From the NCBI RefSeq assembly GCF_016908595.1, contig NZ_JAFBEC010000018.1, positions 1 through 56,797 of the forward strand: DNA of 56,797 nucleotides. The letters are read 5' to 3'. The notes beneath the pieces are model-generated. The model did not search any database and was not told the origin of the DNA. It saw nothing but the letters and a program-made list of their open reading frames with translations. Of this stretch, positions 1 through 8,033 are shown piece by piece (within the stretch, counting starts at the first letter, position 1; each line of letters begins with the position of its first letter). Made by a program: the position numbers and the translations under genes. This DNA comes from Geomicrobium sediminis (GTDB lineage Bacteria; Bacillota; Bacilli; Bacillales; Marinococcaceae).

Positions 1-297
1 TCCCTACAAGAATCCCATCACATAGTCGAGAAAATTGCATTATTAAATGCAAAAGATGATTATTTTACCGATCTTTGTACTAGAAGTTTAAGAAAGATAT
101 TAACTCATGATTTACAGGAACTATTAGTATATAAGCCTCTTTCTGTACCACAAGAGATTGCCATTGAAGTTTACTCCAATACGATTGGAACTTTACTTTC
201 TTATTGGATGAAGAACAAAAAAGAAGAAACTCCGAAAGAAATGGACAACTATTTTCATTCTGTTTTGAATCCCATGTATTTTGATATGTTAAAGTAA
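1..297 (+). CDS. TetR/AcrR-family regulator, C-terminal part (5' end outside window)
   Basis: The reading frame is open from the first base and stops at TAA 295-297, giving 98 residues with no start inside the window. The sequence has the feel of the ligand-binding C-terminal domain of TetR regulators of the TetR_C_8 type: a helical segment LLVYKPLSVPQEIAIEVYSN, then GTLLSYWMKN and an ending like EMDNYFHSVLNPMYFDMLK. The DNA-binding N-terminus is not in view. Family members are one-component repressors, usually of an adjacent transporter or enzyme gene, but the target cannot be told here. A weak hairpin (AGAAGG 331-336 / CCTTCT 352-357) without a T-run follows the stop. Family call is by pattern only. 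Confidence 0.6.
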   Translation, partial: SLQESHHIVEKIALLNAKDDYFTDLCTRSLRKILTHDLQELLVYKPLSVPQEIAIEVYSNTIGTLLSYWMKNKKEETPKEMDNYFHSVLNPMYFDMLK

Positions 298-623
298 ATA
301 GCTAAAAGGGACCTTAAAAAAAGTTCACAAAGAAGGCCATAGAAAACGCAACCTTCTTCCGTTAAATGGCCCGTTAATGGAAAAAACAAAATTGGAATTT
401 TTGATAAACAAACACATTAATTTTAACACAAAAACCAGTCGCACTCCCCAAAAACGACTAGCCAAAGAAACGGATCACAGAGTGCAGGTAAACTATTACA
501 TCATACCGCCCTTATCTCAAGCATATTCACCTGTATTCGCAAGGTTCTTATCCCCTCGTATGAGTATATATTTCCAATAAAGGAACGTATATTCGTTTAA
601 ATTCATCAATGAACGCTTTTTCG

Positions 624-799
624 TTACTTTTTGTTACCTTTAAAAAGTAACATTTCAATTCCATTCCTCAGCTTCGATAAGGAATAACATAAAATAAACA
701 TTCTTCGAATGGCGAATCCTATAGCCAATCCTGACAGAGTGGCAATAATGGACAACATGATGGGACCGAAGACGATTCCAACGATAGATGTCGATGAAT
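624..799 (-). pseudogene. Membrane-protein fragment fused to recombination scar
   Basis: On the minus strand a frame ends at 624 and encodes a strongly hydrophobic stretch (SIVGIVFGPIMLSIIATLSG, then AIGFAIRRMFILCY) and a basic tail ending FKGNKK. It looks like a short membrane protein such as those in phages or integrative elements. The only ATG (857) lies inside the antisense of the recombinase remnant at 802-927, so the original 5' end seems to have been replaced at about position 800. No ribosome binding site is visible. I read it as a remnant; random coding cannot be excluded. Confidence 0.25.
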
Positions 800-801
800 A
801 A

Positions 802-927
802 GCGACCGCGATTGTTGTAACAAATGGTTTAGGACATGCTTCCATCAAAACGACCATTGACGTCTATGGTCACCTATTTCCGAACAAACAAAGAGAAACA
901 ATCGACCGGATAGATGATCTTTTTTAA
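802..927 (+). pseudogene. Tyrosine recombinase (phage-type integrase) C-terminal remnant
   Basis: Frame 802-927 encodes LGHASIKTTIDVYGHLFP followed by a short basic/acidic tail ending DRIDDLF. That is the diagnostic C-terminal box of tyrosine recombinases: the LGH with the second active-site His, then the Tyr nucleophile in VYGHL. An in-frame TAA at 799-801 closes the frame upstream, and there is no start codon, no Arg of the R-H-R triad and no core-binding domain. A complete integrase is 350-400 residues, so only about a tenth is left. It marks a lost integrated element next to the TetR end and the hydrophobic fragment at 624-799. Confidence 0.8.
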
Positions 928-1302
928 GCAATCGGCAACAAGGCAGAACACAGGCGGAACACGGACGCTCTATTGAACAACATTTTTATCATCAAACGAA
1001 AATCACCAACACTCTCTATGTGTTGGGTATGTCAATATTTATGTTGGGCTATTTGACAAGATCGAATATATTAATTCACTTCATAGGTTAAAATATAGAT
1101 TAAAATATGCTTATTATCGTAAAAAAGAGATTCGTTCACTTTATCTATCCGCATATTTATTCTCTTTACCGGACGCAGAATGCAAACTTCAAACAGGTCC
1201 TATAGTTCATCATTTAAATTCAGTTATTTCGTACTATTTTAATAAAATATATTTTATTGTATATTGTGAATAATTCATAATAATTTGAAAGGAGCATTTT
1301 GT

Positions 1303-2061
1303 ATGAAAAAAATTATCGTCGTAATCGCTGTCGCATGCTTATCTTTTTCTAGTGTAAACAGTGTAAGTGCTACATCAGTAGAAGATGAAGCGAAAAAGTA
1401 TGAGATTACATCAGAGCAATTTGAAAATGAGATCTGGAACGAAATGGAAAGCGCTGACGACAATGAAAAAACTTTATTAGATGAAGATTTAAAAACCTTT
1501 AAGGATATGGGGGATGAAGAAAGGGAGGAGTTTCTACGCATTTTATCAGATCCTGAATTGATGGAAGAAGCATTGCAGGCTACATTTCAAGGAGAGAGTA
1601 CAAGTTTAGATGGCGGAAACATTGAGGTAACTACAACAACGAACTCTGATACTGAAGAAGTGAATACTACTTTAGACGAAGATGAACATACTGATATCGA
1701 ACGTATTAATGAAACGCATTATACTGCTGTTGAAGTTAGAGGTATTAACATATTACGAATTAGGCATACGATAGACTATAATACTGGAACTAGGACTGTA
1801 GATGATTTTTCATTTAGAGAAGTTATTGAATTAAATAATGGTGGACATACTGTTGATCGAAATATAAACCCCGCATTGAATGTGCGGTGGGAAGAAGAGT
1901 ATGATTATATTGCTCCAAACAAACAGTTTGTTACTTCAGAAGCTATAGGAATAGCTGAAATAGGAATCGGCGATTGGGTAATAAATATAATGTCTGCAGA
2001 TGCTGAGATTAGAGGTCAAGCAAATGGCTGGGTCGATTATAGCTTTGAGTATAGTGAGTAA
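1303..2061 (+). CDS. Secreted protein of unknown function
   Basis: The start is ATG 1303, set by AAAGGAG at 1288-1294. The product has 252 residues. The first 23 form a clear Sec signal peptide (basic MKK, hydrophobic IIVVIAVACLSFSSV, likely cleavage after SVSA). The mature part begins with an acidic, probably helical segment rich in Asp/Glu, followed by a Thr/Asn-rich linker and a C-terminal half of short beta-like stretches (VEVRGINILRIRHTIDY, WVINIMSADAEIRG). No Cys in the mature protein, no LPxTG anchor and no enzymatic motif were seen. It is a single-gene unit with its own terminator at 2103-2132. I do not recognise the family. Confidence 0.75.
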   Translation: MKKIIVVIAVACLSFSSVNSVSATSVEDEAKKYEITSEQFENEIWNEMESADDNEKTLLDEDLKTFKDMGDEEREEFLRILSDPELMEEALQATFQGESTSLDGGNIEVTTTTNSDTEEVNTTLDEDEHTDIERINETHYTAVEVRGINILRIRHTIDYNTGTRTVDDFSFREVIELNNGGHTVDRNINPALNVRWEEEYDYIAPNKQFVTSEAIGIAEIGIGDWVINIMSADAEIRGQANGWVDYSFEYSE

Positions 2062-2102
2062 TGATAAACATATAAATCTAATCATTAATTAATGATTTAA
2101 AG

Positions 2103-2132
2103 AGCAATCCGATTATAAAGGATTGCTTTTTA
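2103..2132 (+). terminator. Rho-independent terminator of the secreted-protein gene
   Basis: AGCAATCC (2103-2110) pairs perfectly with GGATTGCT (2120-2127) and is followed by a T-run. Confidence 0.8.
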
Positions 2133-2544
2133 ATTTGCGATTTTTAGTCAAAACATTCATTTTTATACATAAATAAGTATCTTACTGTATCAGATTTCAT
2201 ATGAAAGTAGCTTACCAGCATTTGCATCACACCGCTTTACATTAAAATGATTCAAATTTAAAACAAGTCAGCAAGTTTACATATAAGGACAAACTACCAC
2301 ATTGATTTCTTATCATTTTCATATCGGGAAATAAAGAGAAAATGATATCAACCTCTTTCTTACAAAACCCTTAGTATAAAAGGGTTTTTTTAATTTTTTT
2401 TGCAAAACGATTCTATGAAATAAACGGGCAAAAAACGGCAACGCTTCAAGAGTCATTATTCAACAAAAATGAACAACACAAATAATGACATCACTCTTTA
2501 CGAGCAATGCCATTCATCACGTATTACTAGTCCTACTTACGTAA
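2133..2544. other. Intergenic stretch with an orphan terminator
   Basis: No gene is visible in about 410 bases. It contains a second plus-strand terminator-like hairpin, AAAACCCTT 2364-2372 / AAGGGTTTT 2380-2388 followed by two T-runs, 230 bases beyond the previous terminator and with no reading frame to serve. A 9-bp inverted repeat (GTCATTATT 2452-2460 / AATAATGAC 2481-2489) lies closer to the next gene. The orphan terminator could close a small RNA or be left from a deleted gene. Confidence 0.4.
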
Positions 2545-3105
2545 TCAAAAATCAAACTCAGCTTCTTTTTGTTCACGAAGCTGCTTTAACGTTTCTGACA
2601 AGAGCAACGTGTCGTCCACTAAGTCTTGAAGTCTAAAGTGAATGTCGTCATTGATGATTTGTTTATTTAGGAAATCTTTTTCTTCAATGAACACGAAGCT
2701 TTGCGTAATATGAGCTTTCATATAATTTAAAATCGGCTTTAACTGTTGGTCGACGATCATGTAATGTTTTGAAGATCCTGCTGTCATCACAACGCTAACG
2801 GTCTTATGCTCAAATGCACGTTCTGGAAGCAAGTCAAAAACGTTTTTCAATGTTCCTGGAATGGATGCTTGAAATACCGGAGTACCGATAAGTAAAACGT
2901 CCGCATCCATAATCGTTTGAGTCACGTACTTTGTATCCCCGGCGTAATCGAGGTAGTGACGTCCATCGCTCCACTGGATCGTGTAATCCGCTAAATCGAT
3001 TAACGTTGCATCAACTGTATGCTTATCAAGCTTCTCCATCACTTGGTTCATCGCTGTACGCGTCTTTGAACCGACCGTTGAACCTGAAAGAACAACTACA
3101 TTCAT
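2545..3105 (-). CDS. NADPH-dependent FMN reductase (partner of the luciferase-like monooxygenase)
   Basis: This flavodoxin-fold reductase has 186 residues from ATG 3105. An upstream GTG at 3114 overlaps the stop of the preceding gene and gives three more residues. Near the N-terminus LSGSTVGSKTRTAMNQV is the phosphate-binding loop for FMN. LLIGTPVFQASIPGTLKNVF is the typical middle motif of the SsuE/NADPH-FMN reductase family. It should reduce free FMN with NAD(P)H and pass FMNH2 to a monooxygenase. The gene follows the luciferase-like gene with stop/start overlap, so the two form a two-component monooxygenase operon. Substrate is unknown. Confidence 0.85.
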   Translation of the reverse strand: MNVVVLSGSTVGSKTRTAMNQVMEKLDKHTVDATLIDLADYTIQWSDGRHYLDYAGDTKYVTQTIMDADVLLIGTPVFQASIPGTLKNVFDLLPERAFEHKTVSVVMTAGSSKHYMIVDQQLKPILNYMKAHITQSFVFIEEKDFLNKQIINDDIHFRLQDLVDDTLLLSETLKQLREQKEAEFDF

Positions 3106-3110
3106 TTTCT

Positions 3111-4172
3111 TCACGATCCTTTAGACGTATATTTTCGAATGGCAGGTAAGATCTCTGTCCCAATCAACTCAATGTTGTTACGAAGTTGCGCCATCGTAAC
3201 CCCTCCGAAATCCATCTGACCGATATAGCGCTGGTGTCCGAAGAGCTCATGTTGATAGAGGATCTTCTCAATGATTTGTTGTGGGCTTCCCACATTCACA
3301 ACACTGCGAATATCCGCGCTTTGAGCAAATTGTTGTTTCGGGAAACCGCGACCGTTGGTTAGCTTCATGCCTTCATTAATATGTGGATAATACTCTCGCT
3401 GGGCTTGTTGAGTCGTTTCAGCAGTATAGAAGAACCCAGCCGTTGCAATCGGTAACGAATCTGGATCATGCCCGTTTGCTTTAGCCGTTTCACGATACGC
3501 ATCAATCGTTCCTTTAAAGTGACTAGCCGCGCCTCCCAGATGTGCAAGAAACATCGGGACTCCTGCATACCCTGCTTTCATCGCACTTGCAGGTGTACCG
3601 CCAACCGCTCTCCAAATCGGTAACTTCCCTTCTAATGGACGCGGGAGTACTTTTGCATCTTTTAACGACTTACGGAAATTACCACTCCAATTGACGACCT
3701 CTTCTTCATTAATTCTACGAAGAAGCTCGAACTTCTCTTCATACAATTCCTCGTAATCATGCAAATCATAGCCTAGCAAGTCGTAAAGACCTACTCTTGA
3801 TGCTCTTCCTGCAATAATTTCTGTTCGTCCTTCAGAAATTAAATCAATCGTAGAAAAATCCTCATACACGCGTACAGGATCTAACGTACTGATAATGGTC
3901 GATGAGCTTCCGATCTTAATTTTTTCTGTCGCTTGAGCAATTGCACCTAAAACGACGGTGTGAGCTTGTGTTGCGAAATAGTCTTGATGGCTCTCCCCAA
4001 CGCTTATAAAATCAATGCCTGCTTGTTCGGCAAGCTTTGCGACTTCTATAATTTCTTGAATTCTTTGTTTTGCTGAGATTCGGTCTCCAGTTTCCGGATG
4101 AGGCAAATGATCCCCTAACGTATACAATCCGAACTCTAGGCCTTTTCCTGATTTAAAACGACCTTTATCCAT
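3111..4172 (-). CDS. Luciferase-like (LLM class) flavin-dependent monooxygenase
   Basis: A 353-residue TIM-barrel monooxygenase of the bacterial luciferase superfamily. Visible family signatures are FGLYTLGDHLPHPETG at the N-terminus, EQAGIDFISVGESHQ, KIKIGSSSTIISTLDPVRVYEDFSTIDLISEGRTE split around the barrel, and GGTPASAMKAGYAG. These proteins use FMNH2 and O2 to oxidise a small organic substrate, and FMNH2 is supplied by the reductase gene that overlaps its stop. It is divergent from an HxlR regulator at 4309, which is the likely controller. The single-operon layout of a luciferase-like enzyme with its reductase is common in Bacilli and suggests detoxification or electrophile response. The true substrate cannot be read from sequence. 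Confidence 0.85.
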   Translation of the reverse strand: MDKGRFKSGKGLEFGLYTLGDHLPHPETGDRISAKQRIQEIIEVAKLAEQAGIDFISVGESHQDYFATQAHTVVLGAIAQATEKIKIGSSSTIISTLDPVRVYEDFSTIDLISEGRTEIIAGRASRVGLYDLLGYDLHDYEELYEEKFELLRRINEEEVVNWSGNFRKSLKDAKVLPRPLEGKLPIWRAVGGTPASAMKAGYAGVPMFLAHLGGAASHFKGTIDAYRETAKANGHDPDSLPIATAGFFYTAETTQQAQREYYPHINEGMKLTNGRGFPKQQFAQSADIRSVVNVGSPQQIIEKILYQHELFGHQRYIGQMDFGGVTMAQLRNNIELIGTEILPAIRKYTSKGS

Positions 4173-4276
4173 TTTATTTCAACACCCTTTCGGAATCTTT
4201 TCTTTTCTATGAGAGTGACTAATGATAGTATGAGTGAAATAGATCGATTTAGGAAGTACGCACTTTTAGGAACCAT

Positions 4277-4294
4277 AGTATACTAAATGATACT
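4277..4294. promoter_or_regulatory. Dyad AGTAT-N8-ATACT in the HxlR/monooxygenase divergent region
   Basis: AGTAT (4277-4281) and ATACT (4290-4294) form an inverted repeat just ahead of the HxlR ribosome binding site (4295-4302). HxlR proteins bind AT-rich dyads such as GTAC/GTAT half-sites in divergent promoters, so this is a candidate operator by position and symmetry only. Confidence 0.4.
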
Positions 4295-4308
4295 TAGGAG
4301 GGATTTCG

Positions 4309-4662
4309 ATGAAATATGAACCCGACTTTTGTAAAATAGACGACGCCTTAACCATTATTGTCGGCAAGTGGAAACCAATTATTCTCCTTCACCTGCTTAA
4401 TCACGGAACCCAACGGTTCTCTGAATTACGAAGTCAAATGCCTGGCATTACCCAGAAAATGCTCACGAAGCAGTTGCGTGAACTTGAAGAAGAAGACATC
4501 GTTTCACGAAAAGTCTATCCTCAAGTTCCACCGAAAGTGGAGTATTCGATCACCGATTATGGACGTACGCTTCAACCGATCCTTGAAGCAATGCATGAGT
4601 GGGGAACGAAACACCACGCACACCGCCTTAAGAAAGAAAATACGGCTTCACACGAATCCTAA
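4309..4662 (+). CDS. HxlR-family transcriptional regulator
   Basis: 117 residues, the usual size of this winged-helix family. The N-terminus carries the HxlR arrangement of a Cys (C8) followed by DDALTIIVGKWKPIILLHLL. The recognition region is RFSELRSQMPGITQKMLTKQ, followed by the wing RKVYPQVPPKVEYSITDYG. The start at 4309 has TAGGAGGG at 4295-4302. HxlR proteins often sense aldehydes, quinones or oxidants through the N-terminal Cys and control a divergent enzyme gene. Here the divergent unit is the luciferase-like monooxygenase and its FMN reductase, which makes these the predicted targets. Confidence 0.9.
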   Translation: MKYEPDFCKIDDALTIIVGKWKPIILLHLLNHGTQRFSELRSQMPGITQKMLTKQLRELEEEDIVSRKVYPQVPPKVEYSITDYGRTLQPILEAMHEWGTKHHAHRLKKENTASHES

Positions 4663-4744
4663 TGGAAATGGACAATACAGCCCTGTCTCATGTAGGATAG
4701 TGAAGGAGAACTCTTGATACACCATCAGTAAAGGAGACATACTC

Positions 4745-5458
4745 ATGACAGAACATAAACAAACAGCTCACATTAATCCAGAAGGTAAAGAAATCGCGGA
4801 AACGGTTCTTCTACCAGGAGATCCATTACGTGCGAAGTTTATTGCAGATAACTATTTAGAAGACGTTGTTCAATTTAATAGCGTCCGTAACATGTTTGGC
4901 TATACAGGAACGTATAACGGGAAGAAAATCTCCGTTATGGGAACAGGCATGGGTGTCCCGAGTATCGGCATTTACTCGTGGGAACTCATTAACATTTTCG
5001 GAGTGAAAAACTTAATTCGCGTCGGTTCATGTGGAGCACTTCAAGACGACTTGAACCTTTACGACATTATTTTCGCTATGGGAGCTTCTACGAACTCGAA
5101 CTATGTTAGCCAGTACAACTTACCAGGCCACTATGCGCCGGTTGCATCGTACGAGCTCCTTGAGAAAGCGAAGAACATCGCTGACGAGCAAGGTCAAACG
5201 GTTCACGTAGGTAACGTCCTAACAAGTGACACGTTCTACAATGCCGACGAAACTGCTGCTAAAAAGTGGAGTGACATAGGCATTCTCGGTATTGAAATGG
5301 AAGCTGCTGCTCTTTACATGAACGCTGCCGCCGCTGGCGTAAACGCACTTACAATTCTTACTGTTAGTGACCACGTATTCAAGCAAGAAGAAACAACTGC
5401 TGACGAACGTCAAAATTCATTTACGAAAATGATGGATATCGCACTTAACCTTGCGTAA
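4745..5458 (+). CDS. deoD: Purine-nucleoside phosphorylase, DeoD type
   Basis: 237 residues, matching the hexameric bacterial PNP family in length. The N-terminus carries ETVLLPGDPLRAKFIAD (phosphate-binding GDPxRA), then GTGMGVPSIGIYSWELI, RVGSCGALQ and EMEAAALYMNAAAAG with the ribose-binding Glu. The usual catalytic Asp near the end appears in LTVSDHVF. The enzyme splits purine (deoxy)ribonucleosides with phosphate to base and (deoxy)ribose-1-phosphate in the cytosol. It starts at 4745 with AAAGGAGA and is closed by a very strong hairpin at 5461-5508. It may be read together with the HxlR gene (83-base gap), but no functional link is obvious. Confidence 0.95.
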   Translation: MTEHKQTAHINPEGKEIAETVLLPGDPLRAKFIADNYLEDVVQFNSVRNMFGYTGTYNGKKISVMGTGMGVPSIGIYSWELINIFGVKNLIRVGSCGALQDDLNLYDIIFAMGASTNSNYVSQYNLPGHYAPVASYELLEKAKNIADEQGQTVHVGNVLTSDTFYNADETAAKKWSDIGILGIEMEAAALYMNAAAAGVNALTILTVSDHVFKQEETTADERQNSFTKMMDIALNLA

Positions 5459-5460
5459 CT

Positions 5461-5508
5461 ATTGAAAAACTCCTTGAAAAGCGGACGCTTTTCAAGGAGT
5501 TTTTCAAT
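5461..5508 (+). terminator. Strong bidirectional hairpin after deoD
   Basis: A perfect 22-bp inverted repeat (5461-5482 / 5487-5508) with a 4-base loop GGAC. The A-rich left and T-rich right arms allow termination in both directions. Confidence 0.9.
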
Positions 5509-5788
5509 GGTTGCTCTAGACGTCAGAACTATGTGAGTAGAATACGTCAAACAGGCTTCTTTTTCACTCATTCTCCTCACATAACTGGCTTATTGTGAGG
5601 AGAAAACATAACTTTGTGAGTAGCGCTCTACCATCTTTGTATTTTTTCTTATCTTCTGTTCACAATCCAACGTTGTAGAGCTTCATGCATATCCCGAAGC
5701 CTCGAAGCTAAAAGTTTGATATTATGTTAGTAGGTCATATGTATTCTGAAAGTTCTTTCTACTACTTCTTTAAAAGGATGGATCTACG
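5509..5788. promoter_or_regulatory. Long leader with repeated GTGAG elements before the cyclodeaminase operon
   Basis: No reading frame is seen in 280 bases. The stretch has a direct repeat AACTwTGTGAGTAG at 5527-5540 and 5610-5623, and between them a perfect 10-bp inverted repeat TTCTCCTCAC (5571-5580) / GTGAGGAGAA (5595-5604). Such a cluster upstream of a TTG-started operon could be operator sites or a folded leader. It matches no riboswitch class I can recognise. Confidence 0.35.
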
Positions 5789-6772
5789 TTGAGAATTGTA
5801 AATGAGAAGCAATTAACATCACTTATGGACATGAAAGAAATTATTCAGCGAGTGGAAGTTGCTTTAGAAGAGTATTCTTCGGGAAGGACCAACACTCCAA
5901 TTCGCACAGCTCTTCCTTACGATGACGAACAAAACACGGCCTTGTTTATGCCATCTGTGGCGGACGGTCTCCAAAAGATCGGCGTGAAAGTCGTCACCGT
6001 TGCCCCGAACAACAAAGATCTTGGCAAGAAACTCATTAATGGGTTTGTCGCCCTCTCCGATTACAAAACGGGCGAGCCCGTTGCCATATTAGAAGGTTCC
6101 TACTTAACGATGATTAGGACGGGGGCCATCTCAGGAGTTGCAACGAAATATTTAGCAAAACAGAACGCAACGACTCTCGCCATCATTGGGACTGGTGAAC
6201 AAGCCTTCGGCCTCGCCGCTGCTGTGTTTGCTACGAGAGACATTACAGACGTTCACCTTTATAACCGTTCCAAAGACAAAGCCGAGGCTTTTGCTCATAA
6301 ACTACAGCATGATTTAAGTCAGTACGTGAACATCCACTTCCATGATCAGGCCGATGATGCTATTACGCATGCCGAAATTATCGTAACCGCAACAAATTCA
6401 TCAACACCCGTGTACAGTGCGTCACTTCGACCTGGCACTCACGTGAATGCGGTCGGATCGTTTCGACCTACGATGCAAGAATTACCGACACATACCGTGA
6501 CAGATGCACATAAAGTTGTTGTCGAAGCTGTTGATGCTGCACTTGAAGAGACTGGAGACCTGATTACTCCGATTGAAAATGGCGATTATCAAGAGAATCA
6601 AATTCACGGGGAACTCGGAAAGATTGTTTCTGGTGAACTTAGCTGTCGTGAACATGATGAAGAGATTACCGTCTTCAAATCCGTTGGCCTTGCCATCGTT
6701 GATATTGTCGTTGCGAATTACTTTTACGAAAAGGCCATAGAGACAAACACAGGGACCGATGTCGACTTTTAA
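5789..6772 (+). CDS. Ornithine cyclodeaminase / mu-crystallin family protein
   Basis: 327 residues from TTG 5789, preceded by AAAAGGATGG at 5773-5782. The NAD(P)-binding Rossmann core shows IIGTGEQAFGLAAAVF, and ATNSSTPVYSASLRPGTHVN and AVGSFRPTMQELP are typical of the family. Members act as ornithine cyclodeaminase, alanine dehydrogenase, ketimine reductase or lysine cyclodeaminase, and sequence reading does not separate these. It leads a tight operon with an amidohydrolase and a quinone-reductase-like protein, which suggests a route that degrades or remodels a nitrogen compound rather than core arginine metabolism. Confidence 0.85.
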   Translation: MRIVNEKQLTSLMDMKEIIQRVEVALEEYSSGRTNTPIRTALPYDDEQNTALFMPSVADGLQKIGVKVVTVAPNNKDLGKKLINGFVALSDYKTGEPVAILEGSYLTMIRTGAISGVATKYLAKQNATTLAIIGTGEQAFGLAAAVFATRDITDVHLYNRSKDKAEAFAHKLQHDLSQYVNIHFHDQADDAITHAEIIVTATNSSTPVYSASLRPGTHVNAVGSFRPTMQELPTHTVTDAHKVVVEAVDAALEETGDLITPIENGDYQENQIHGELGKIVSGELSCREHDEEITVFKSVGLAIVDIVVANYFYEKAIETNTGTDVDF

Positions 6773-6812
6773 CAGGTAGATATTGCTGACTAAACCACAA
6801 AGGACGGATCAC

Positions 6813-8018
6813 ATGACAACCATTAAACGCGTACGCCTAGAAACAGGATACTTAGAAGAAAATGAATTCGTCTATGGAAGTGCGACATCGCTCGTAGATA
6901 TTCAAATTAAAAATGGGAATGTCTCAAACATTACTCCCGCTTCAGAAGAACTAACCGACACTGATGCGTTTGATGGGAAGGAACTGTTGCTCCTTCCAGC
7001 CATTCGCGAAATGCATTGTCACTTAGATAAGAGTAAGTTAGGAGTGCCGTGGCGACCGGTTACACCTGCAAGTAACCTTGTCGAACGATTCACGAAAGAA
7101 ATTGATGAACTTGATGCCCTCGACCTTCCTCTTAAAGAGCGGGCAAGAAACTTAATTGAACTTGAATGCTCACATGGGGTGACCTTCTTTCGATCGCACA
7201 TTGATGTTCACCCTAAAGTTGGTCAACGTTACTTAGAAGAAACCATTGAATTACTTCATGAATATAAGGGAACCTTTGATTATGAGCTCGTTGCGTTTCC
7301 TCAACACGGTTTACTTCACTCAAATGCATACAACGATGTATTAACCGCACTCCAATCAGGCGCTACCCTCGTTGGTGGTGTTGATCCCTCCTCACTCGAT
7401 GGTGATTTAGAGCGGTCGTTACATCAAACGTTTGAACTGGCTACACAATTTAATGCGCCGATTGATATCCACGTTCATGATCGTGATGATCACGGAAGAA
7501 ATACCGTTCGTGAGTTAATACGATTAACAAAAGAGGCGAGGTGGCAAAACAAAGTTGCCATTAGTCATGCATTTGGATTGAATGATTTTTCAGGCGAGGA
7601 ACGTGGGAGCGTGTTTAAAGAACTCGCTGAGAACGGCGTTCACATTATTTCGAGCCTACCTTTAAACGGGGTATTCCCACCACTTGAGGAATTACGTAAA
7701 GCGGGAGTACACGTATCACTTGGTTGCGATAATGTGTACGATTCCTGGTCACCTCTTGGGACTGGGAATGTGATTGAGAAGCTAAATCGCTATTTAGAAG
7801 TCTATCGGATGAGAAGCCAAGAAGACTTAACCGACGCATTGAGTCTCATTACTGACAAACCTTTTTCTTTAGCAAAAGGACAGCCTTGGTTACAAAAAGG
7901 AATGGAGGCAGATTTCATTCTCGTGGACAGTTCATCAGCTGCAGAGTTTGTAGCAAGACAAAACCCTGTGCTGTACAGCTTTCACCGCGGACAACTTGTC
8001 TATCAAAAAGAATCTTAA
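6813..8018 (+). CDS. Metal-dependent amidohydrolase, cytosine-deaminase-like
   Basis: 401 residues from ATG 6813 with AAAGGACGG at 6799-6807; a TTG at 6783 would add ten residues. Metal-site motifs of the amidohydrolase superfamily are visible in order: EMHCHLDKSKLG (HxH), FFRSHIDVHP, IDIHVHDRDDHGR, ISHAFGL and LGCDNVYDSW (final Asp). The C-terminal composite beta domain ends KGMEADFILVDSS. The HLDK form resembles cytosine/isoguanine deaminases and related N-acyl or deaminating enzymes. It lies 40 bases after the cyclodeaminase-like gene, probably in one operon, so it likely acts on a nitrogen heterocycle or its breakdown product. Substrate is not determined. Confidence 0.85.
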   Translation: MTTIKRVRLETGYLEENEFVYGSATSLVDIQIKNGNVSNITPASEELTDTDAFDGKELLLLPAIREMHCHLDKSKLGVPWRPVTPASNLVERFTKEIDELDALDLPLKERARNLIELECSHGVTFFRSHIDVHPKVGQRYLEETIELLHEYKGTFDYELVAFPQHGLLHSNAYNDVLTALQSGATLVGGVDPSSLDGDLERSLHQTFELATQFNAPIDIHVHDRDDHGRNTVRELIRLTKEARWQNKVAISHAFGLNDFSGEERGSVFKELAENGVHIISSLPLNGVFPPLEELRKAGVHVSLGCDNVYDSWSPLGTGNVIEKLNRYLEVYRMRSQEDLTDALSLITDKPFSLAKGQPWLQKGMEADFILVDSSSAAEFVARQNPVLYSFHRGQLVYQKES

Positions 8019-8033
8019 TGGGGGCACTTGATC

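Larger units (their letters stand above)
298..1302. other. Gene-poor scar region
   Basis: Between the TetR stop and the secreted-protein gene I find no intact gene. The stretch is AT-rich and holds the integrase remnant (802-927) and the membrane fragment (624-799). A frame at 377-580 has no ribosome binding site and low-complexity content. An open frame from about 1048 to 1275 encodes Lys/Tyr-rich sequence (HRLKYRLKYAYYRKK) faintly like a transposase end but lacks any start or recognisable motif. Confidence 0.5.

Noticed and set aside
377-580. 67-codon frame after the TetR end
   Set aside because: No ribosome binding site, low-complexity polar sequence and no family likeness; lies in scar DNA.
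1048-1275. Lys/Tyr-rich open frame resembling a transposase end
   Set aside because: No start codon, no DDE or IS-family motif; AT-rich bases easily give such frames.
2452-2489. 9-bp inverted repeat downstream of the FMN reductase
   Set aside because: Long 20-base loop, no T-run; cannot be called a terminator or operator with confidence.
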